A stretch of DNA of 64,000 nt, taken from NCBI GenBank assembly GCA_023150615.1, contig JAKLKO010000013.1, positions 62,334 to 126,333 of the forward strand, read 5' to 3'. This DNA is from Phycisphaerae bacterium. GTDB taxonomy: Bacteria; Planctomycetota; Phycisphaerae; UBA1845; UTPLA1. The translations under genes were made by a program, and so were the position numbers. Shown in pieces: positions 52,801 through 61,680 of this stretch; position 1 is the stretch's first letter, and the number at the start of each line of letters is the position of its first letter. Under the pieces are notes generated by a model. That model was given only the letters and a program-made list of their open reading frames with translations. It made no database searches and was not told the origin of the DNA.

Positions 52801-52917
52801 GTCCTGCGAATGGGCAAGACCGGCCGATTCCTCGGCTGCTCGAACTACCCCAAATGTCGCAAGACGATGGAAGTCCCACCGGGATTGCTCCGCGAAGTCG
52901 CCGCCACCGCCGAGTAG
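49828..52917 (+). CDS. topA: DNA topoisomerase I with six zinc ribbons
   Basis: A 1029-residue type IA topoisomerase, longer than E. coli TopA (865). Residues about 14-150 are the Toprim domain (LVIVESPAKAKTINKYLG, ATDLDREGEAIAWHL). The catalytic Tyr is residue 391 in GLITYMRTDSTN. From about residue 670 to 1015 there are six Cys4 zinc ribbons (for example CDLCGKEMVYRF with CTGYPDC, CPDCGEKMVLRM with CSNYPKC), against three in E. coli. It relaxes negatively supercoiled DNA. No clear ribosome-binding site precedes the ATG; AT-rich sequence abuts the start. Confidence 0.95.
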   Translation: MASRTKSKPAPTGKALVIVESPAKAKTINKYLGQSYVVKASRGHVRDLPPRKYGIDPGRNFEPTYEILPSHQKVIDELRDLAKSSDVVYLATDLDREGEAIAWHLAAALELPPEKTRRVIFNEITETAIHDAFQKPHEIDIDKVNAQQARRILDRVVGYELSPLLWKKVAKGLSAGRVQSVAVRLIVEREDEIRRFEPQEYWTIEGVFTPDVAKAAALQNPWRDLLGSNGGDGVSQKDQLAWLADRNAFRAELIEVDGKPFKPEGRIDRKQPAEKMFASAVDEARRIVEALGLAIEKTETAAWGEYARLGLRKIRLVGRFDPAKAPRCRVDAIETRRTTSRPSAPFTTASLQQVAANQLRFATARTMKIAQALYEGIDLKDGAGPVGLITYMRTDSTNLSAESVHAVRDFIQSRFGPRYCPDKPNRYGSAERAQEAHEAIRPTNVTRTPEALAGHLSEEQLKLYTLIWNRFVACQMTPAEWDTTMVRILAEAGAQRAIFKSAGRVLVFDGFYKVLGVPKSSDEQRLPALSERQPVAPFDIAATQRFTQPPARFSEATLVKELEAQGIGRPSTYASIIETIQSRGYVEQLDRRFYPTARGELVTRKLVEHFPKVMDVRFTSYMEDELDKIEEAHLDWIHVLHEFYDPFKESLGRAHQEMQAVRAEPSPYTCDLCGKEMVYRFGRQGRFLACTGYPDCTNAKDVDRDGKPIEPVYAEQPCELCGRRMQVRKSRRGPFLGCTGYPDCSNTRPCDESGKPLRKIGADEIRETCPDCSSPMQVKFARGRAFLSCTKYPNCKATRPMPPGVYVERPKPEDAGVPCDKCGRPMVIRKSRRGPFLSCSGFPRCRNAKPMDKLEELRALAASGNAPTPPSDSGAARNGRSARSNGARGAAKRERVDPATLGPPPEGFAWTRTGRPVVESWPQGALRCPDCGGEVSIKNGRFGAFFGCSKCRFTANLRGEAKKRAEQEAPAAPRPKPIPTDVSCPDCGEKMVLRMGKTGRFLGCSNYPKCRKTMEVPPGLLREVAATAE

Positions 52918-52986
52918 ACCTGCGGAGGCAGGACCGAGGCCGCGCCCGGCGACCTCGACCCCGCTTTGCCGCCGCCGGACGAGCAG

Positions 52987-55062
52987 CTACAGCCCGAGAA
53001 GCAGCAGGTCGGTCATGGCCTGCGCGTCGATCAGGTTCACCGTTCCGTCGCCGTTCAGGTCCGCCGCGCAGTACGCGGCATCGACCGGTCCGCCCGAGAT
53101 GATGGCATCGACCACGCCCTGCACGTCCGCGCCGTTGAACGAGCCGTCGCCGGTCGTGTCGCCGCTTCCGCCGGTCAGCACGACGAGGCTCGCGTTGGCG
53201 CTCGTCATCGTTCCGCACGGGCTCGTGACGACGACGTCGTAGTTGCCGCTGTGCGACGGCAGGGCGTACGAGATGAAGTACGTCGGGCCAGCCGCGCCGT
53301 CGATGTTCTCGCCGCCGTAGCGCCACTGGTAACCCGTCGCGCCGGTCGCGGTCACGCTGAGCGTGACTTGCTTTCCACGGCAGACGGTCTGCGACTGCGG
53401 ATGCTCCGTGATGTCCAGCGCGCACGGGACGACGCTCAGCACGACCGTCGTCGACGTGTACGACAAAGCCCAGTCGAGCCCCGGTCCCGGCGGCGGACCG
53501 TCGATCGACGCAAACGTCCCGCTTACGCCGCTGCCGCTGATGATCGTGAACGAGTGCCCGAGCTGCGGCTCGTACGGCGGCACGACCGACACGCGCAGCG
53601 TGCCGTCGAGCACGAAGGCCGCGGCGCCGGTCATGCGGTCGTATTCCGACGGACTCGTTCCGGCCACCTCGACCTCGAGCACGCCGCTGGCGCTCTGCGT
53701 AAACGTCGTCGGCGAGAGCGAGTCGAGAACGCCGACCGACTCGCCCGGGGCGACCGTTCCGCTATTCAGGAAGCTGCCGCGGAGCAGCCCGTTGCCCCGA
53801 ATCGTGTGGTTGACGCCGTTCGTGGCGACGAAACCGGCATCGACGAAGAGCCGCGCGTAGACCACGTCGCCGAGAATCACCTCTCCCGGGCCGCTCAGTT
53901 CGGCGTCCTCGTTGAACACGACGTGCGTGAACGACGGCGTGGCGGTCGGATTGACGCGGATGTACGCGATGTTGTTCAGCCCGCTTCCGCCGACGAGCAG
54001 CGAAGCGCCCGCATCGACGTCCATGCCGATGTACACCGTCGCATCGATGAGCTTCGTATCGCCCGCGGCCGCGTGCACCATGCCGCCGTTCAGCGACGCG
54101 ATCGTTCCGCCCGTCACGATGATGGGTGAGCCGGCCATCGGGCTTTTGAAGTTCACCGTGCCGCCGTCGGCCACGATCTGGCCGTCTTCGTCCTGCGCGA
54201 TGTTGTACATGCCGAAGAAGTCGAGCTGGCAGCCGGCATCGGCCTGGATTGTCCCGTTGTTCGTCTTCGGCTCGCCATCGAGCAGCAGCAGGAACGCCGG
54301 ATCATCCGCGCGAACGATGCCGTCGTTGACCAGTCTTGCCCCGAGCGTGCCCTTGCCGCGGATCGTGTGGCCGGCGCCCTGGGTGAGCGTCACGCTCGGC
54401 GCGGTCGTCAGTCGGGCGCCCCGGCCCATGATCAACTCGCCCGTGCCGTCGAGCAGCGCATTGGCCTTGAAATGCAGGTACGTCGGGTCAACGCCGACGA
54501 AACCGTTGTAGTTGATATGAATCGTGCCGTTGTTCGTAATCGTCGGGCCGTACAGCTCCAGGCTCGACGGGCCCTTGATGCGGATGCCCGCCGGCGCGAC
54601 GGCCTCGTTCGTCACCGGGCCGAGGATCCAGCCGACGCCGGTCGTGTTCTCGTACGTCCCATGATTGATCACCGTGCCGACGATCGACGACAGGTGGTCG
54701 CCGAGGATCGTCCCGTAGTTCGTCACGCCGTTCCACTCGGTGACGGTTAGCGTCCGGCCACTCCAGAAGTCCAAGGTGGCCGACGAGTTTGTAATGAGCA
54801 CGTGCTGGATCGTCGGCGAGATGTTCAGCTCGACGGTGTACGTCCCTGCCATGCCGATCGTGGCCGTCTCGTTCAGCGCATCCGGTACATCGATCGGATT
54901 CCAGTTCGTGGCGATGCTCCAGTGGGGCGAACCACCCATCCAATTCCAGTTGATGCTCTGGCCCTGCGCGGTCGGGGCGAGCGCCGCGGCGGACACGATC
55001 GCCGCGCTGAAGAGACGCGACGCGGACCATCGCCCGGTCTGAATGCAAATGTCCCCGAACAT
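52987..55062 (-). CDS. Exported beta-helix/Ig-like surface protein with dockerin-like C-terminus
   Basis: A 691-residue secreted protein. Signal peptide: FSAAIVSAAALAPTAQG. Residues about 30-480 are a repetitive, Gly/Asn/Thr-rich region with autotransporter-like strand repeats (for example GTGELIMGRGARL, GPGEVILGDVVYA). Residues about 550-635 form an Ig-like domain (TEHPQSQTVCRGKQVTL). The C-terminus has paired EF-hand-like calcium loops, GDTTGDGSFNGADVQGVVDA and ADLNGDGTVNLIDAQAMTDL, the dockerin-like tail abundant in planctomycetes. AAAGGAG precedes the ATG by seven bases. It may sit on the cell surface. No sortase-type or PEP-CTERM signal is seen. Confidence 0.8.
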   Translation of the reverse strand: MFGDICIQTGRWSASRLFSAAIVSAAALAPTAQGQSINWNWMGGSPHWSIATNWNPIDVPDALNETATIGMAGTYTVELNISPTIQHVLITNSSATLDFWSGRTLTVTEWNGVTNYGTILGDHLSSIVGTVINHGTYENTTGVGWILGPVTNEAVAPAGIRIKGPSSLELYGPTITNNGTIHINYNGFVGVDPTYLHFKANALLDGTGELIMGRGARLTTAPSVTLTQGAGHTIRGKGTLGARLVNDGIVRADDPAFLLLLDGEPKTNNGTIQADAGCQLDFFGMYNIAQDEDGQIVADGGTVNFKSPMAGSPIIVTGGTIASLNGGMVHAAAGDTKLIDATVYIGMDVDAGASLLVGGSGLNNIAYIRVNPTATPSFTHVVFNEDAELSGPGEVILGDVVYARLFVDAGFVATNGVNHTIRGNGLLRGSFLNSGTVAPGESVGVLDSLSPTTFTQSASGVLEVEVAGTSPSEYDRMTGAAAFVLDGTLRVSVVPPYEPQLGHSFTIISGSGVSGTFASIDGPPPGPGLDWALSYTSTTVVLSVVPCALDITEHPQSQTVCRGKQVTLSVTATGATGYQWRYGGENIDGAAGPTYFISYALPSHSGNYDVVVTSPCGTMTSANASLVVLTGGSGDTTGDGSFNGADVQGVVDAIISGGPVDAAYCAADLNGDGTVNLIDAQAMTDLLLLGL

Positions 55063-55182
55063 GCTGCTGCTCCTTTCAGGGCGGAATGCTCCGCCGATCT
55101 CAGAAGCGCAGTCGTCTCGTCAGAGAGCCGGGTGAAAATCTCGCCCGGCCGTCACCGGGCTCTTGTCGGCGCGTAACTCCGT

Positions 55183-55212
55183 TTGACGCAAGCGGATACG
55201 AGCTGCTATCAT
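55183..55212 (+). promoter_or_regulatory. Promoter for the downstream methyltransferase gene
   Basis: TTGACG (55183-55188) and TATCAT (55207-55212) are 18 bases apart, about 100 bases before the ATG at 55312. This argues against longer open extensions of that gene. Confidence 0.5.
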
Positions 55213-55311
55213 TTCGCCGATTCGCCGCCCGGCGCGACCGGCTCACGCGGGCCGACGAGGTGTCATCGATCGTCACGCCGGCTCCCGGCCGCGCTCGCCG
55301 GACGCGTCTGC

Positions 55312-56136
55312 ATGCTGCCGCCATTCCAACGTCCGACGCTGCAACAGCTCCCCCCGATTTCGCCGGATCACACCCACGTCTGGTACGAGTATGCCAATGC
55401 GTGGCTCAACTTCCCGCTCCGACGATTCCTCGACTATGGCTGCGGCTCCGGCGGGTTCCTCCGATATGTCGCGCCGCGCTGCGACGCGTGCCACGGTGTC
55501 GAGATCGATCGCGAGAAGGTCCCCGTCGCCGCGAAGATCCCCCGCGTCAGCGTGCAGCACATCGAGCCCGGCCGGCCGCTGCCCTTTCCGGACAACACCT
55601 TTGACACGATCTGCATCCTCGAAGTCATCGAACACGTCGACGATGAACGCGCCGTCCTTGCCGAGCTGGCGCGGGTGCTCGCGCCAGGCGGTCGCCTGCT
55701 TCTGACGACGCCGCACAAGGGACTGCTGACGTTTCTCGATCCCGGGAACTTCAAGTTTCTCGCACCGGCGGTGCATCGGTTCATCCATCGCACCGTGCTG
55801 AGGCAGCGGAGCTACTACGAGAAGCGCTTCGGCGATGCGCGGCGTTCCGAGCAGGGCATGATCGCCGACTTCTCCGTGCGCGAAGAGCCGTGGCATCGGC
55901 ACTACGCCTGCGAGGAGATCCTCGCGCTCGCGCCGTCGTCGCTTCGCCTGCTCGCGTGGACGGCGTACTATCCTGCGTTTCGCGCGCTGTGGACGTTGCG
56001 CCTCGCGTTTCAGGTATGCAGCTTCGGTCTGCTCCGGCGGCTGCCCCCGCCGTTTCGATGGCTCGCGGCCGCGCTCGCCCGCCGCGAGAGCCGCTGGGGC
56101 GATCAGCTCGTGATGATGTTCGAGAAAACGGCTTGA
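55312..56136 (+). CDS. Class I SAM-dependent methyltransferase
   Basis: A 274-residue protein starting at ATG 55312. The SAM site is FLDYGCGSGGFLRYV, followed by GVEIDREKV, FDTICILEVIEHVDDE and LAPGGRLLLTTPHKG. The C-terminal 80 residues contain a hydrophobic stretch (FQVCSFGLLRRLPPPFRWLA) that may contact the membrane. It resembles methyltransferases of glycolipid or polysaccharide pathways. It stands alone on the plus strand between two minus-strand exported protein genes; the target cannot be named. Confidence 0.83.
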   Translation: MLPPFQRPTLQQLPPISPDHTHVWYEYANAWLNFPLRRFLDYGCGSGGFLRYVAPRCDACHGVEIDREKVPVAAKIPRVSVQHIEPGRPLPFPDNTFDTICILEVIEHVDDERAVLAELARVLAPGGRLLLTTPHKGLLTFLDPGNFKFLAPAVHRFIHRTVLRQRSYYEKRFGDARRSEQGMIADFSVREEPWHRHYACEEILALAPSSLRLLAWTAYYPAFRALWTLRLAFQVCSFGLLRRLPPPFRWLAAALARRESRWGDQLVMMFEKTA

Positions 56137-56201
56137 TGCCGCGCGCGCATCCTCCCCCCGCGGTGTTCCTTCGAACGCAGCGATGCGGCGCCAGGCCGGC
56201 G

Positions 56202-57950
56202 CTACTTCGCGCGGTTCGGAATCGCCCCCATCGGCTCGTCGCTGAACTCGACGATGCCCGCGTACGGGCGATTGCTGCTCGCGCCCGGACCGGCCGGGAT
56301 CATCTCCGGATTGTCCGACAGGTACTGCATCTCGAACAACCCGAACGTGTCATCCATGAACGCCGGTCGCGGTAACAACCACACCACCGGGTTGTCCTTC
56401 GCACGTGTCCGGTCGAGCACCATCCACGGCCGGTCGTCGTCGATCGCGTACTCGTCCCAGTCGACGGTTCCGGGCAGCGGCGCCACAAGTCCCGGCAGGG
56501 GCAGGCGCTGGATCGCCCGCGAGTCCGCGCCCGGCGAGACCGGTCGACGCGCGCGGCCCTTGCCCGACTTCGAGCGCTTGGGCGATTCCGCGCCGTCCTC
56601 ACCCACCGTGGCGCGCTGGATCACCGGCGGCGTGATCCGCTCGGACGCGGCGTCGGCTCGCTCCGCCGCGTCCGGTGTCTGGTTGCGTCGCGGCGCATGC
56701 GTCCCGTCCGGACGCGTGGCGCGGTCCGCCGGTCGCTGGGCCACCGACTCATCTGGTTCGACCTCGTTCGAGAACAGCACGTCGAAATCGATCAGGTCCG
56801 GGCGCTGCGGTGCGGTCCGCGACTTCGGTTCGATCAGCGATTCATCGATGTCCGGCAACGTCGGATCGACGCCACGTTCCTCCGGGATCGACGAGCCCTG
56901 CGGCGCGCCCGCCTCGATCTCCGACAGGTCGATCTCGATCTCGGTCGCCGGCTCCGAGTCCTTTTGCGAGACCGGCGTGTCCTCGGGGATCGCGCCCTCG
57001 GCGGCCGGCTCTTCGATGCCTTCGAGCGCCGTCAGGTCCTCCTCGGCCGCGCCCTGCATCGCCTCGCCGGCGAACGGCTGCGCGGCCGTCGCGTCCTGCA
57101 CAACCTGGAGCACGTGGGAGAAGTTCATCCCGACGTTGCCCGCGCGGTCCTCCGCCGCGACGCGGAAGACGATGCCGTGATCGAGCGCTTCGTCCGGGAC
57201 CGTGTAGCTGTACGATCCCTCCGCGAGCAGTTCCTTCTGCAACACCGTCCACTTCGGCGACTCCGCCGACGCGTCAAGCGACATGCCGATCTCGACCGGC
57301 GTCTCACGCAGGTGGAAATCGTGCGCCGTCCAGTGCAGCGTCACCGTCTGCCCCGGCTCGTAGAGGGCCTGGTTCGGCTCCACGACGAGCTGGACGTCCG
57401 GCAGCATCGTGTCGACGTGATAGACGCGCTCCGGCGCGGCGACCGGAAGCGTGGCCGGCTCCTGTCCGGGACCGACGAAGCGAATCCCGTAGTCGCCGTC
57501 GGCGGGCGCGTCGAACCAGAAGTACGGCTGGTTCTGGCCGAAGTAGCCGCCCTTGTTCCACTGGAACCCGTTGTTGTCCGTCCACCAGATCGCCATCCGC
57601 GGCAACTCCTCGGAGTTGTAGCCGCCCGGCTGGCGGATCGGGACCAGTCGCTTGTTCGTGAAGTAGTGCAGCGGATCTTCGGGCCGCGCGCGCGGTACGG
57701 GTGTCAGGTCCGCGGCCGGCTTCATGCTCGAGGGCGCGTCGTACGCCCACTCGGGATAGGTGTTGGGCGGGTCCCACGGCTCGGCCCGGTCCTTCTTGGG
57801 CGAGCGATCCTTGATCGCGAACGGCGCCGGCTGTGAGCAACCCGCCGCCAAGAGGGCCGTCGCGAGGAGCGCGGCCAGGCCGATCGTGCCGCGACGCCAC
57901 CGGCCGCGCGCTGGCGCGCGGCGCACCGCACCGGGTCCGTGTCGAGTCAT
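56202..57950 (-). CDS. Large predicted lipoprotein, unknown function
   Basis: About 582 residues from ATG 57950, for which AAGGA lies eight bases upstream (an ATG at 57956 has too little spacing). The signal ends in LLATALLAAGC, a clear lipobox, so it is a lipoprotein. Residues about 190-270 look like Ig/fibronectin-type sandwiches (LYEPGQTVTLHWTAHD). Residues about 290-470 are an acidic, Pro/Glu-rich linker, probably disordered; a final short ordered region follows (about 500-570). No family is recognised. It is probably a surface or cell-wall-spanning planctomycete protein. Confidence 0.68.
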   Translation of the reverse strand: MTRHGPGAVRRAPARGRWRRGTIGLAALLATALLAAGCSQPAPFAIKDRSPKKDRAEPWDPPNTYPEWAYDAPSSMKPAADLTPVPRARPEDPLHYFTNKRLVPIRQPGGYNSEELPRMAIWWTDNNGFQWNKGGYFGQNQPYFWFDAPADGDYGIRFVGPGQEPATLPVAAPERVYHVDTMLPDVQLVVEPNQALYEPGQTVTLHWTAHDFHLRETPVEIGMSLDASAESPKWTVLQKELLAEGSYSYTVPDEALDHGIVFRVAAEDRAGNVGMNFSHVLQVVQDATAAQPFAGEAMQGAAEEDLTALEGIEEPAAEGAIPEDTPVSQKDSEPATEIEIDLSEIEAGAPQGSSIPEERGVDPTLPDIDESLIEPKSRTAPQRPDLIDFDVLFSNEVEPDESVAQRPADRATRPDGTHAPRRNQTPDAAERADAASERITPPVIQRATVGEDGAESPKRSKSGKGRARRPVSPGADSRAIQRLPLPGLVAPLPGTVDWDEYAIDDDRPWMVLDRTRAKDNPVVWLLPRPAFMDDTFGLFEMQYLSDNPEMIPAGPGASSNRPYAGIVEFSDEPMGAIPNRAK

Positions 57951-58073
57951 GCGCATGGTCCTTGCTGCAAGAGTCGGCGAGAGAAGCCTCCTGAAACAGT
58001 GAGGTTATCGTCGTCGTGCGACTTTCAGTGCAGCCGAAGTGACCGGGCCGGAAGGGTCGCGGACGAAGCGCGA

Positions 58074-58844
58074 TCAAGCGAAGTATCGCACCGCGCGGCG
58101 GAAGATCCGCAGGCCATCGTTATCAGCATTGAGATCGCGGTCGGCGCCGGCGCGCTGCAGGCGATCGTGGAATCGTTCGGGATGCGGCATGAGTCCGAAC
58201 ACCCGTCCGCTGCGATCGCACAGCCCCGCAATGTCGCCCTCGCTGCCGTTCGGATTGAACGGATAGCCCGCCGGCCCGCCCGAGGGGTTGATGTACCGCA
58301 GCGCGACGCAGCCCGCCGTTTTCAGTATTGCCAGCGCGTCCCCGTCCGCCCGGCGCTCGACGATCACCTTTCCCTCACCGTGCGCCACCGGCATCGACAG
58401 CACCTCACCCGCTTCGACCATCACGCACGAAGACGACTCCGCGCGCATCGTCACCCACCGCGCCTCGAAATGCCCCGAATCGTTGTACGTCACCGTCGCC
58501 CGCGGCAGCCCGGCCCCCGGTAGAAGCCCTGCCTTTACCAGCACCTGGAACCCGTTGCAGATCCCGATCAGCAGTCCATCCCGCCCGACGAACTCCTCCA
58601 GCACCGTCATCAGGTGCAGCCGCAGCTGCGTGGCCAGGATCTTGCCCGACGCGATGTCGTCGCCGTAGCTGAATCCCCCCGGCAGGGTCACGACCTGATA
58701 GTCGAGCAACCGCCGCGGACGTTCCAGGATGCGGTTGATGTGGATCCGCTCCGGCTCGGCCCCGGCCAGGCGCCACGCGTGCTCCGTCTCTTCGTCGCAG
58801 TTGATGCCCGCCGCACGCAGGATGAGTACGCGTGGAGTCGCCAC
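58074..58844 (-). CDS. purQ: Phosphoribosylformylglycinamidine synthase subunit PurQ
   Basis: A 256-residue class I glutamine amidotransferase. It starts at GTG 58844 (VATPRVLILRAAGINCDEET). The nucleophile elbow GICNGFQVLVKAG carries the catalytic Cys; the His/Glu pair is in MPHPERFHD. GGFSYGDDIASGKI is typical of PurQ. It supplies ammonia to PurL in purine synthesis. A longer open frame upstream has no matching domain and overlaps the divergent transporter gene, so it is rejected. purL and purS are not in the window. Confidence 0.93.
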   Translation of the reverse strand: MATPRVLILRAAGINCDEETEHAWRLAGAEPERIHINRILERPRRLLDYQVVTLPGGFSYGDDIASGKILATQLRLHLMTVLEEFVGRDGLLIGICNGFQVLVKAGLLPGAGLPRATVTYNDSGHFEARWVTMRAESSSCVMVEAGEVLSMPVAHGEGKVIVERRADGDALAILKTAGCVALRYINPSGGPAGYPFNPNGSEGDIAGLCDRSGRVFGLMPHPERFHDRLQRAGADRDLNADNDGLRIFRRAVRYFA

Positions 58845-58943
58845 GCGCGGGGTATAGCGCGCGGGACCGCCGGCCGCAACATGCCCGCCTACGCACCACC
58901 CCGTTTTGACAGTCGCGCTTCGCGTCTCGACAATCGCGTCGCA

Positions 58944-59861
58944 ATGTGGAGGTCCGTCCTGCTGATCGTCGTCGTGGCCGCACTGACCGGCGCAACCGGA
59001 TTGGCCCGCGCGCGGCTCGCAGACCGCGCGGCGCCGCCGATCGCGCCGTCCGTCAGCCCCGTGCGGATCGTCAGCATGGCCCCCAACCTCACCGAGACCT
59101 GCTTTGCCGTCGGCCTCGGACCACGCCTCGTCGGCCGAACCTCGTACTGCGACTATCCGCCACAAGTCATTGATATTGCTGATGTTGGAGCGCTTCTCGA
59201 CCCCAATCTCGAGCGCCTCCTCCTCCTTCGGCCCGACCTCGTGATCGTCCCCGCCACCGGCCGCGATCTCCGCGGATTCCTCGACGCCGCCGGCATCCGA
59301 TACCTGGCGCTCCCGAACGACACGCTCGAAGACGTTTTCACGTGCATCCGCACGATCGGTCGCCGATGCGGCGTCGAGTCGCGGGCCGAAGCGCTCGAAC
59401 GCGATCTCCGCGGCCGCATCGCGGCGATCGCCCAGCGTCGCCGCCCACGCCGGCCGCTGCGCGTGCTGCTCTGCATCACCGCCAGCCGGTTCCCGATGCC
59501 GCCGCCGTGGGTCGCCGGGCCGAAGTCGTACCTTGGAACGCTCGTCGCGCGACTTCACCACGTCGCCGTTCCGGACGACCTTGATCGCGCCTACGCCGAA
59601 ATCTCACTCGAGCAGGTCCGCGCGACCGACCCCGACGTCATCATCGAATTCCGCGGCCTCGCCGGCGAGCCTCCCGACATCGCGGTCGATCCCGCAGCCG
59701 CGTGGGCGACGATCGGCGACCTCGCCGCGGTTCGTCACCGTCGGATCTTCACGCTGCACGGCGCGCAGCACGTCGTGCCCGGTCCGCGATTCGTCCAGAC
59801 GCTCGAGCAGCTCGCCGTGCTTCTCAACTCGGAGGATGACTCGTCCCGCGCGGGTCGCTGA
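58944..59861 (+). CDS. BtuF/FecB-like periplasmic substrate-binding protein
   Basis: About 305 residues. ATG 58944 gives a clean signal peptide (SVLLIVVVAALTGATGLARA); ATG 58881 is possible. The domain (PF01497 type) shows RIVSMAPNLTETCFAVGLG, VGRTSYCDYPPQ and LLLRPDLVIVPA. No lipobox is present, so it should be soluble in the periplasm. It binds a metal-chelate or corrinoid ligand for the permease and ATPase downstream; cobalamin is the most likely ligand, but a siderophore is not excluded. Confidence 0.84.
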   Translation: MWRSVLLIVVVAALTGATGLARARLADRAAPPIAPSVSPVRIVSMAPNLTETCFAVGLGPRLVGRTSYCDYPPQVIDIADVGALLDPNLERLLLLRPDLVIVPATGRDLRGFLDAAGIRYLALPNDTLEDVFTCIRTIGRRCGVESRAEALERDLRGRIAAIAQRRRPRRPLRVLLCITASRFPMPPPWVAGPKSYLGTLVARLHHVAVPDDLDRAYAEISLEQVRATDPDVIIEFRGLAGEPPDIAVDPAAAWATIGDLAAVRHRRIFTLHGAQHVVPGPRFVQTLEQLAVLLNSEDDSSRAGR

Positions 59862-59866
59862 CGCCG

Positions 59867-60637
59867 ATGCCGATCGAGGCTGAACATCTCAGTGTCACGC
59901 GCGGCCGGCGCACCGTCGTGCAGGATGTTTCGCTCGGTGTCGAGCCCGGGCGCGTCCTCAACATCGTCGGCCCGAACGGCGCCGGAAAGAGCACGCTCAT
60001 GCTGGCGCTGTGCGGGTACCTGCCGCCCGCGACCGGCCACGTGCGACTCGACGGCCGTTCAATCCGCTCGATGTCGCGTCGGGCGGTCGGGCGCCGCATC
60101 GCCTACGTGCCGCAGACCTTTGATGGATTCGCCGGCTTCCGCGTCCGCGACGTCCTCGACTCGGCGCGCTTCGCCCACCGACACCCGCTGGCCGGATCGT
60201 CCGATGACGACGACCGGATCGTTCGCGAAGAAATGGACGCCTGCGAAATCACCGCGCTCGATCGTCGCGCGCTCGCGTCGCTGTCGGTCGGCGAGCGGCA
60301 AAAAGTCCTCCTTGCCGCGGCCTTCGTGCAGCGCACCGACTACCTGCTCCTCGACGAGCCGACGCATGCGCTCGACCCGCGCTATCTCACCGGTCTCGTG
60401 CGACTGCTGCGCGAACACGTCGCGCGCGGCCGGGCGCTGATCGTCATCTGCCACGACTTGAACGTCGCCGCCGCGCTCGGCGGAGACGTCCTCGCGCTGC
60501 GCGACGGACGTTGCCGGTTCCACGGGCCGCTCGCCGACCTCCTGTGTCCCGAGCGGTTGAGCGACGTCTTCGACACGTCGTTCGTCCTGACCGGCGCGCA
60601 GAGCGGCGGCAATCCCTACGTGTCCCCGGCGTTTTGA
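59867..60637 (+). CDS. FecE/BtuD-type ABC transporter ATP-binding protein
   Basis: A 256-residue ABC ATPase. Walker A is GPNGAGKSTL, the signature motif is LSVGERQKVLLA (a variant with V and E), and Walker B is YLLLDEPTHALD, with the switch His in VICHDLN. It starts five bases after the binding-protein gene. It powers import of an iron-chelate or cobalamin-type ligand from the periplasm with the permease that follows six bases after its stop. Confidence 0.92.
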   Translation: MPIEAEHLSVTRGRRTVVQDVSLGVEPGRVLNIVGPNGAGKSTLMLALCGYLPPATGHVRLDGRSIRSMSRRAVGRRIAYVPQTFDGFAGFRVRDVLDSARFAHRHPLAGSSDDDDRIVREEMDACEITALDRRALASLSVGERQKVLLAAAFVQRTDYLLLDEPTHALDPRYLTGLVRLLREHVARGRALIVICHDLNVAAALGGDVLALRDGRCRFHGPLADLLCPERLSDVFDTSFVLTGAQSGGNPYVSPAF

Positions 60638-60643
60638 GCGACC

Positions 60644-61678
60644 ATGCAGACCGGCCGCGCGAATATCCTGTTCCTGACGCTCGGCGGACTGCTCGCCGCG
60701 ACGCTGGTCGCGGCGCCGTTCATCGGCCGCGCAGATGTCCGCGCATCCGACGTCGCAAGCATTCGCTCCGACGCGCTGACCGTCGGCGGCGAGATCTTCT
60801 GGCGACTGCGCGTGCCGCGCGTCGCCATGGCCGCGCTCGCGGGCGCGACGCTCGCCGTCGCGGGCTGCGCCTTTCAGGCCGTCTTCCGCAATCCGCTCGC
60901 TGAACCGTTCACGCTCGGCGTCGCGAGCGGCGCCTCACTCGGTGCGGCGATCGGCTTTCGACTCGGCTGGACCGGCCTTCTGCTCGGGTTCATTCCCACG
61001 CTGACGATCCTCGCATTCGCCGGCGCGATGGGCTCCGCGCTGCTCGTCTTCGCCATCGCCCGACTCCGCGCGGGGACCTCGACCAATACGCTCTTGCTCG
61101 GCGGCGTCTCCATCGGCTTCCTTTGCGCCGCCGTCATCCTTCTGATGCAGTTCCTCTCCGCCGAACCGATCACCAACCAGATCGTCCGCTGGCTCATGGG
61201 CTCGGTCGACAAGTCCGGCATCACCGGCGTGCTCGAGGCCCTGCCGCTCGTCCTGATCGGCGCGGCGATCCTCTGGTACGTCCACGCCGCGCTCGATCTG
61301 CTCATGATGGGTGAGCTTTGGGCCGCCGGTCGGGGCGTGCATGTCACGCGCGTTCGCGACGCCGCCTTCCTCGCCGCGTCGATGATGACGGCGTCCGTCG
61401 TCGCGCAGTGCGGCCCCATCGCCTTCGTGGGGCTGATGATCCCGCACATGGTCCGCGCCCTGGCCGGACCGACTCATCGACGGTTGCTCCCCGCCGCCGC
61501 CATGGCCGGTGCGATCTTTCTGCCCTGGTGCGACGTGCTCGCCGCGAACCTGCTGCACTGGTTGCGCCAGTCACCGCTGCAGATCCCCGTCGGCGTTGTC
61601 ACCAACCTGCTGGGCGGGTTGTTCTTCGTTTATCTGCTGATTTCGCGACGCGAGGAATCCATCGTCGCGACGGAATGA
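60644..61678 (+). CDS. FecCD/BtuC-type ABC transporter permease
   Basis: A 344-residue membrane protein with about ten spans. RLPR-like start WRLRVPRVAMAALAGATLAV, then AFQAVFRNPLAEPFTLGVAS and FVGLMIPHMVRALAGPTHRR are the conserved blocks of FecCD permeases; the last lies at the ATPase contact loop. With the two upstream genes it completes a three-gene BtuFDC-like importer. Its end converges with the retropepsin gene by two bases. Confidence 0.92.
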   Translation: MQTGRANILFLTLGGLLAATLVAAPFIGRADVRASDVASIRSDALTVGGEIFWRLRVPRVAMAALAGATLAVAGCAFQAVFRNPLAEPFTLGVASGASLGAAIGFRLGWTGLLLGFIPTLTILAFAGAMGSALLVFAIARLRAGTSTNTLLLGGVSIGFLCAAVILLMQFLSAEPITNQIVRWLMGSVDKSGITGVLEALPLVLIGAAILWYVHAALDLLMMGELWAAGRGVHVTRVRDAAFLAASMMTASVVAQCGPIAFVGLMIPHMVRALAGPTHRRLLPAAAMAGAIFLPWCDVLAANLLHWLRQSPLQIPVGVVTNLLGGLFFVYLLISRREESIVATE

Positions 61679-61680
61679 CG

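Noticed and set aside
52987-55062. PEP-CTERM sorting signal on the dockerin-tailed protein
   Set aside because: The C-terminus is an EF-hand pair ending LLLLGL; there is no PEP motif, terminal helix and basic tail.
58845-59561. N-terminal extension of purQ
   Set aside because: The extension is the antisense of the substrate-binding protein gene and contains no PurQ-like sequence.
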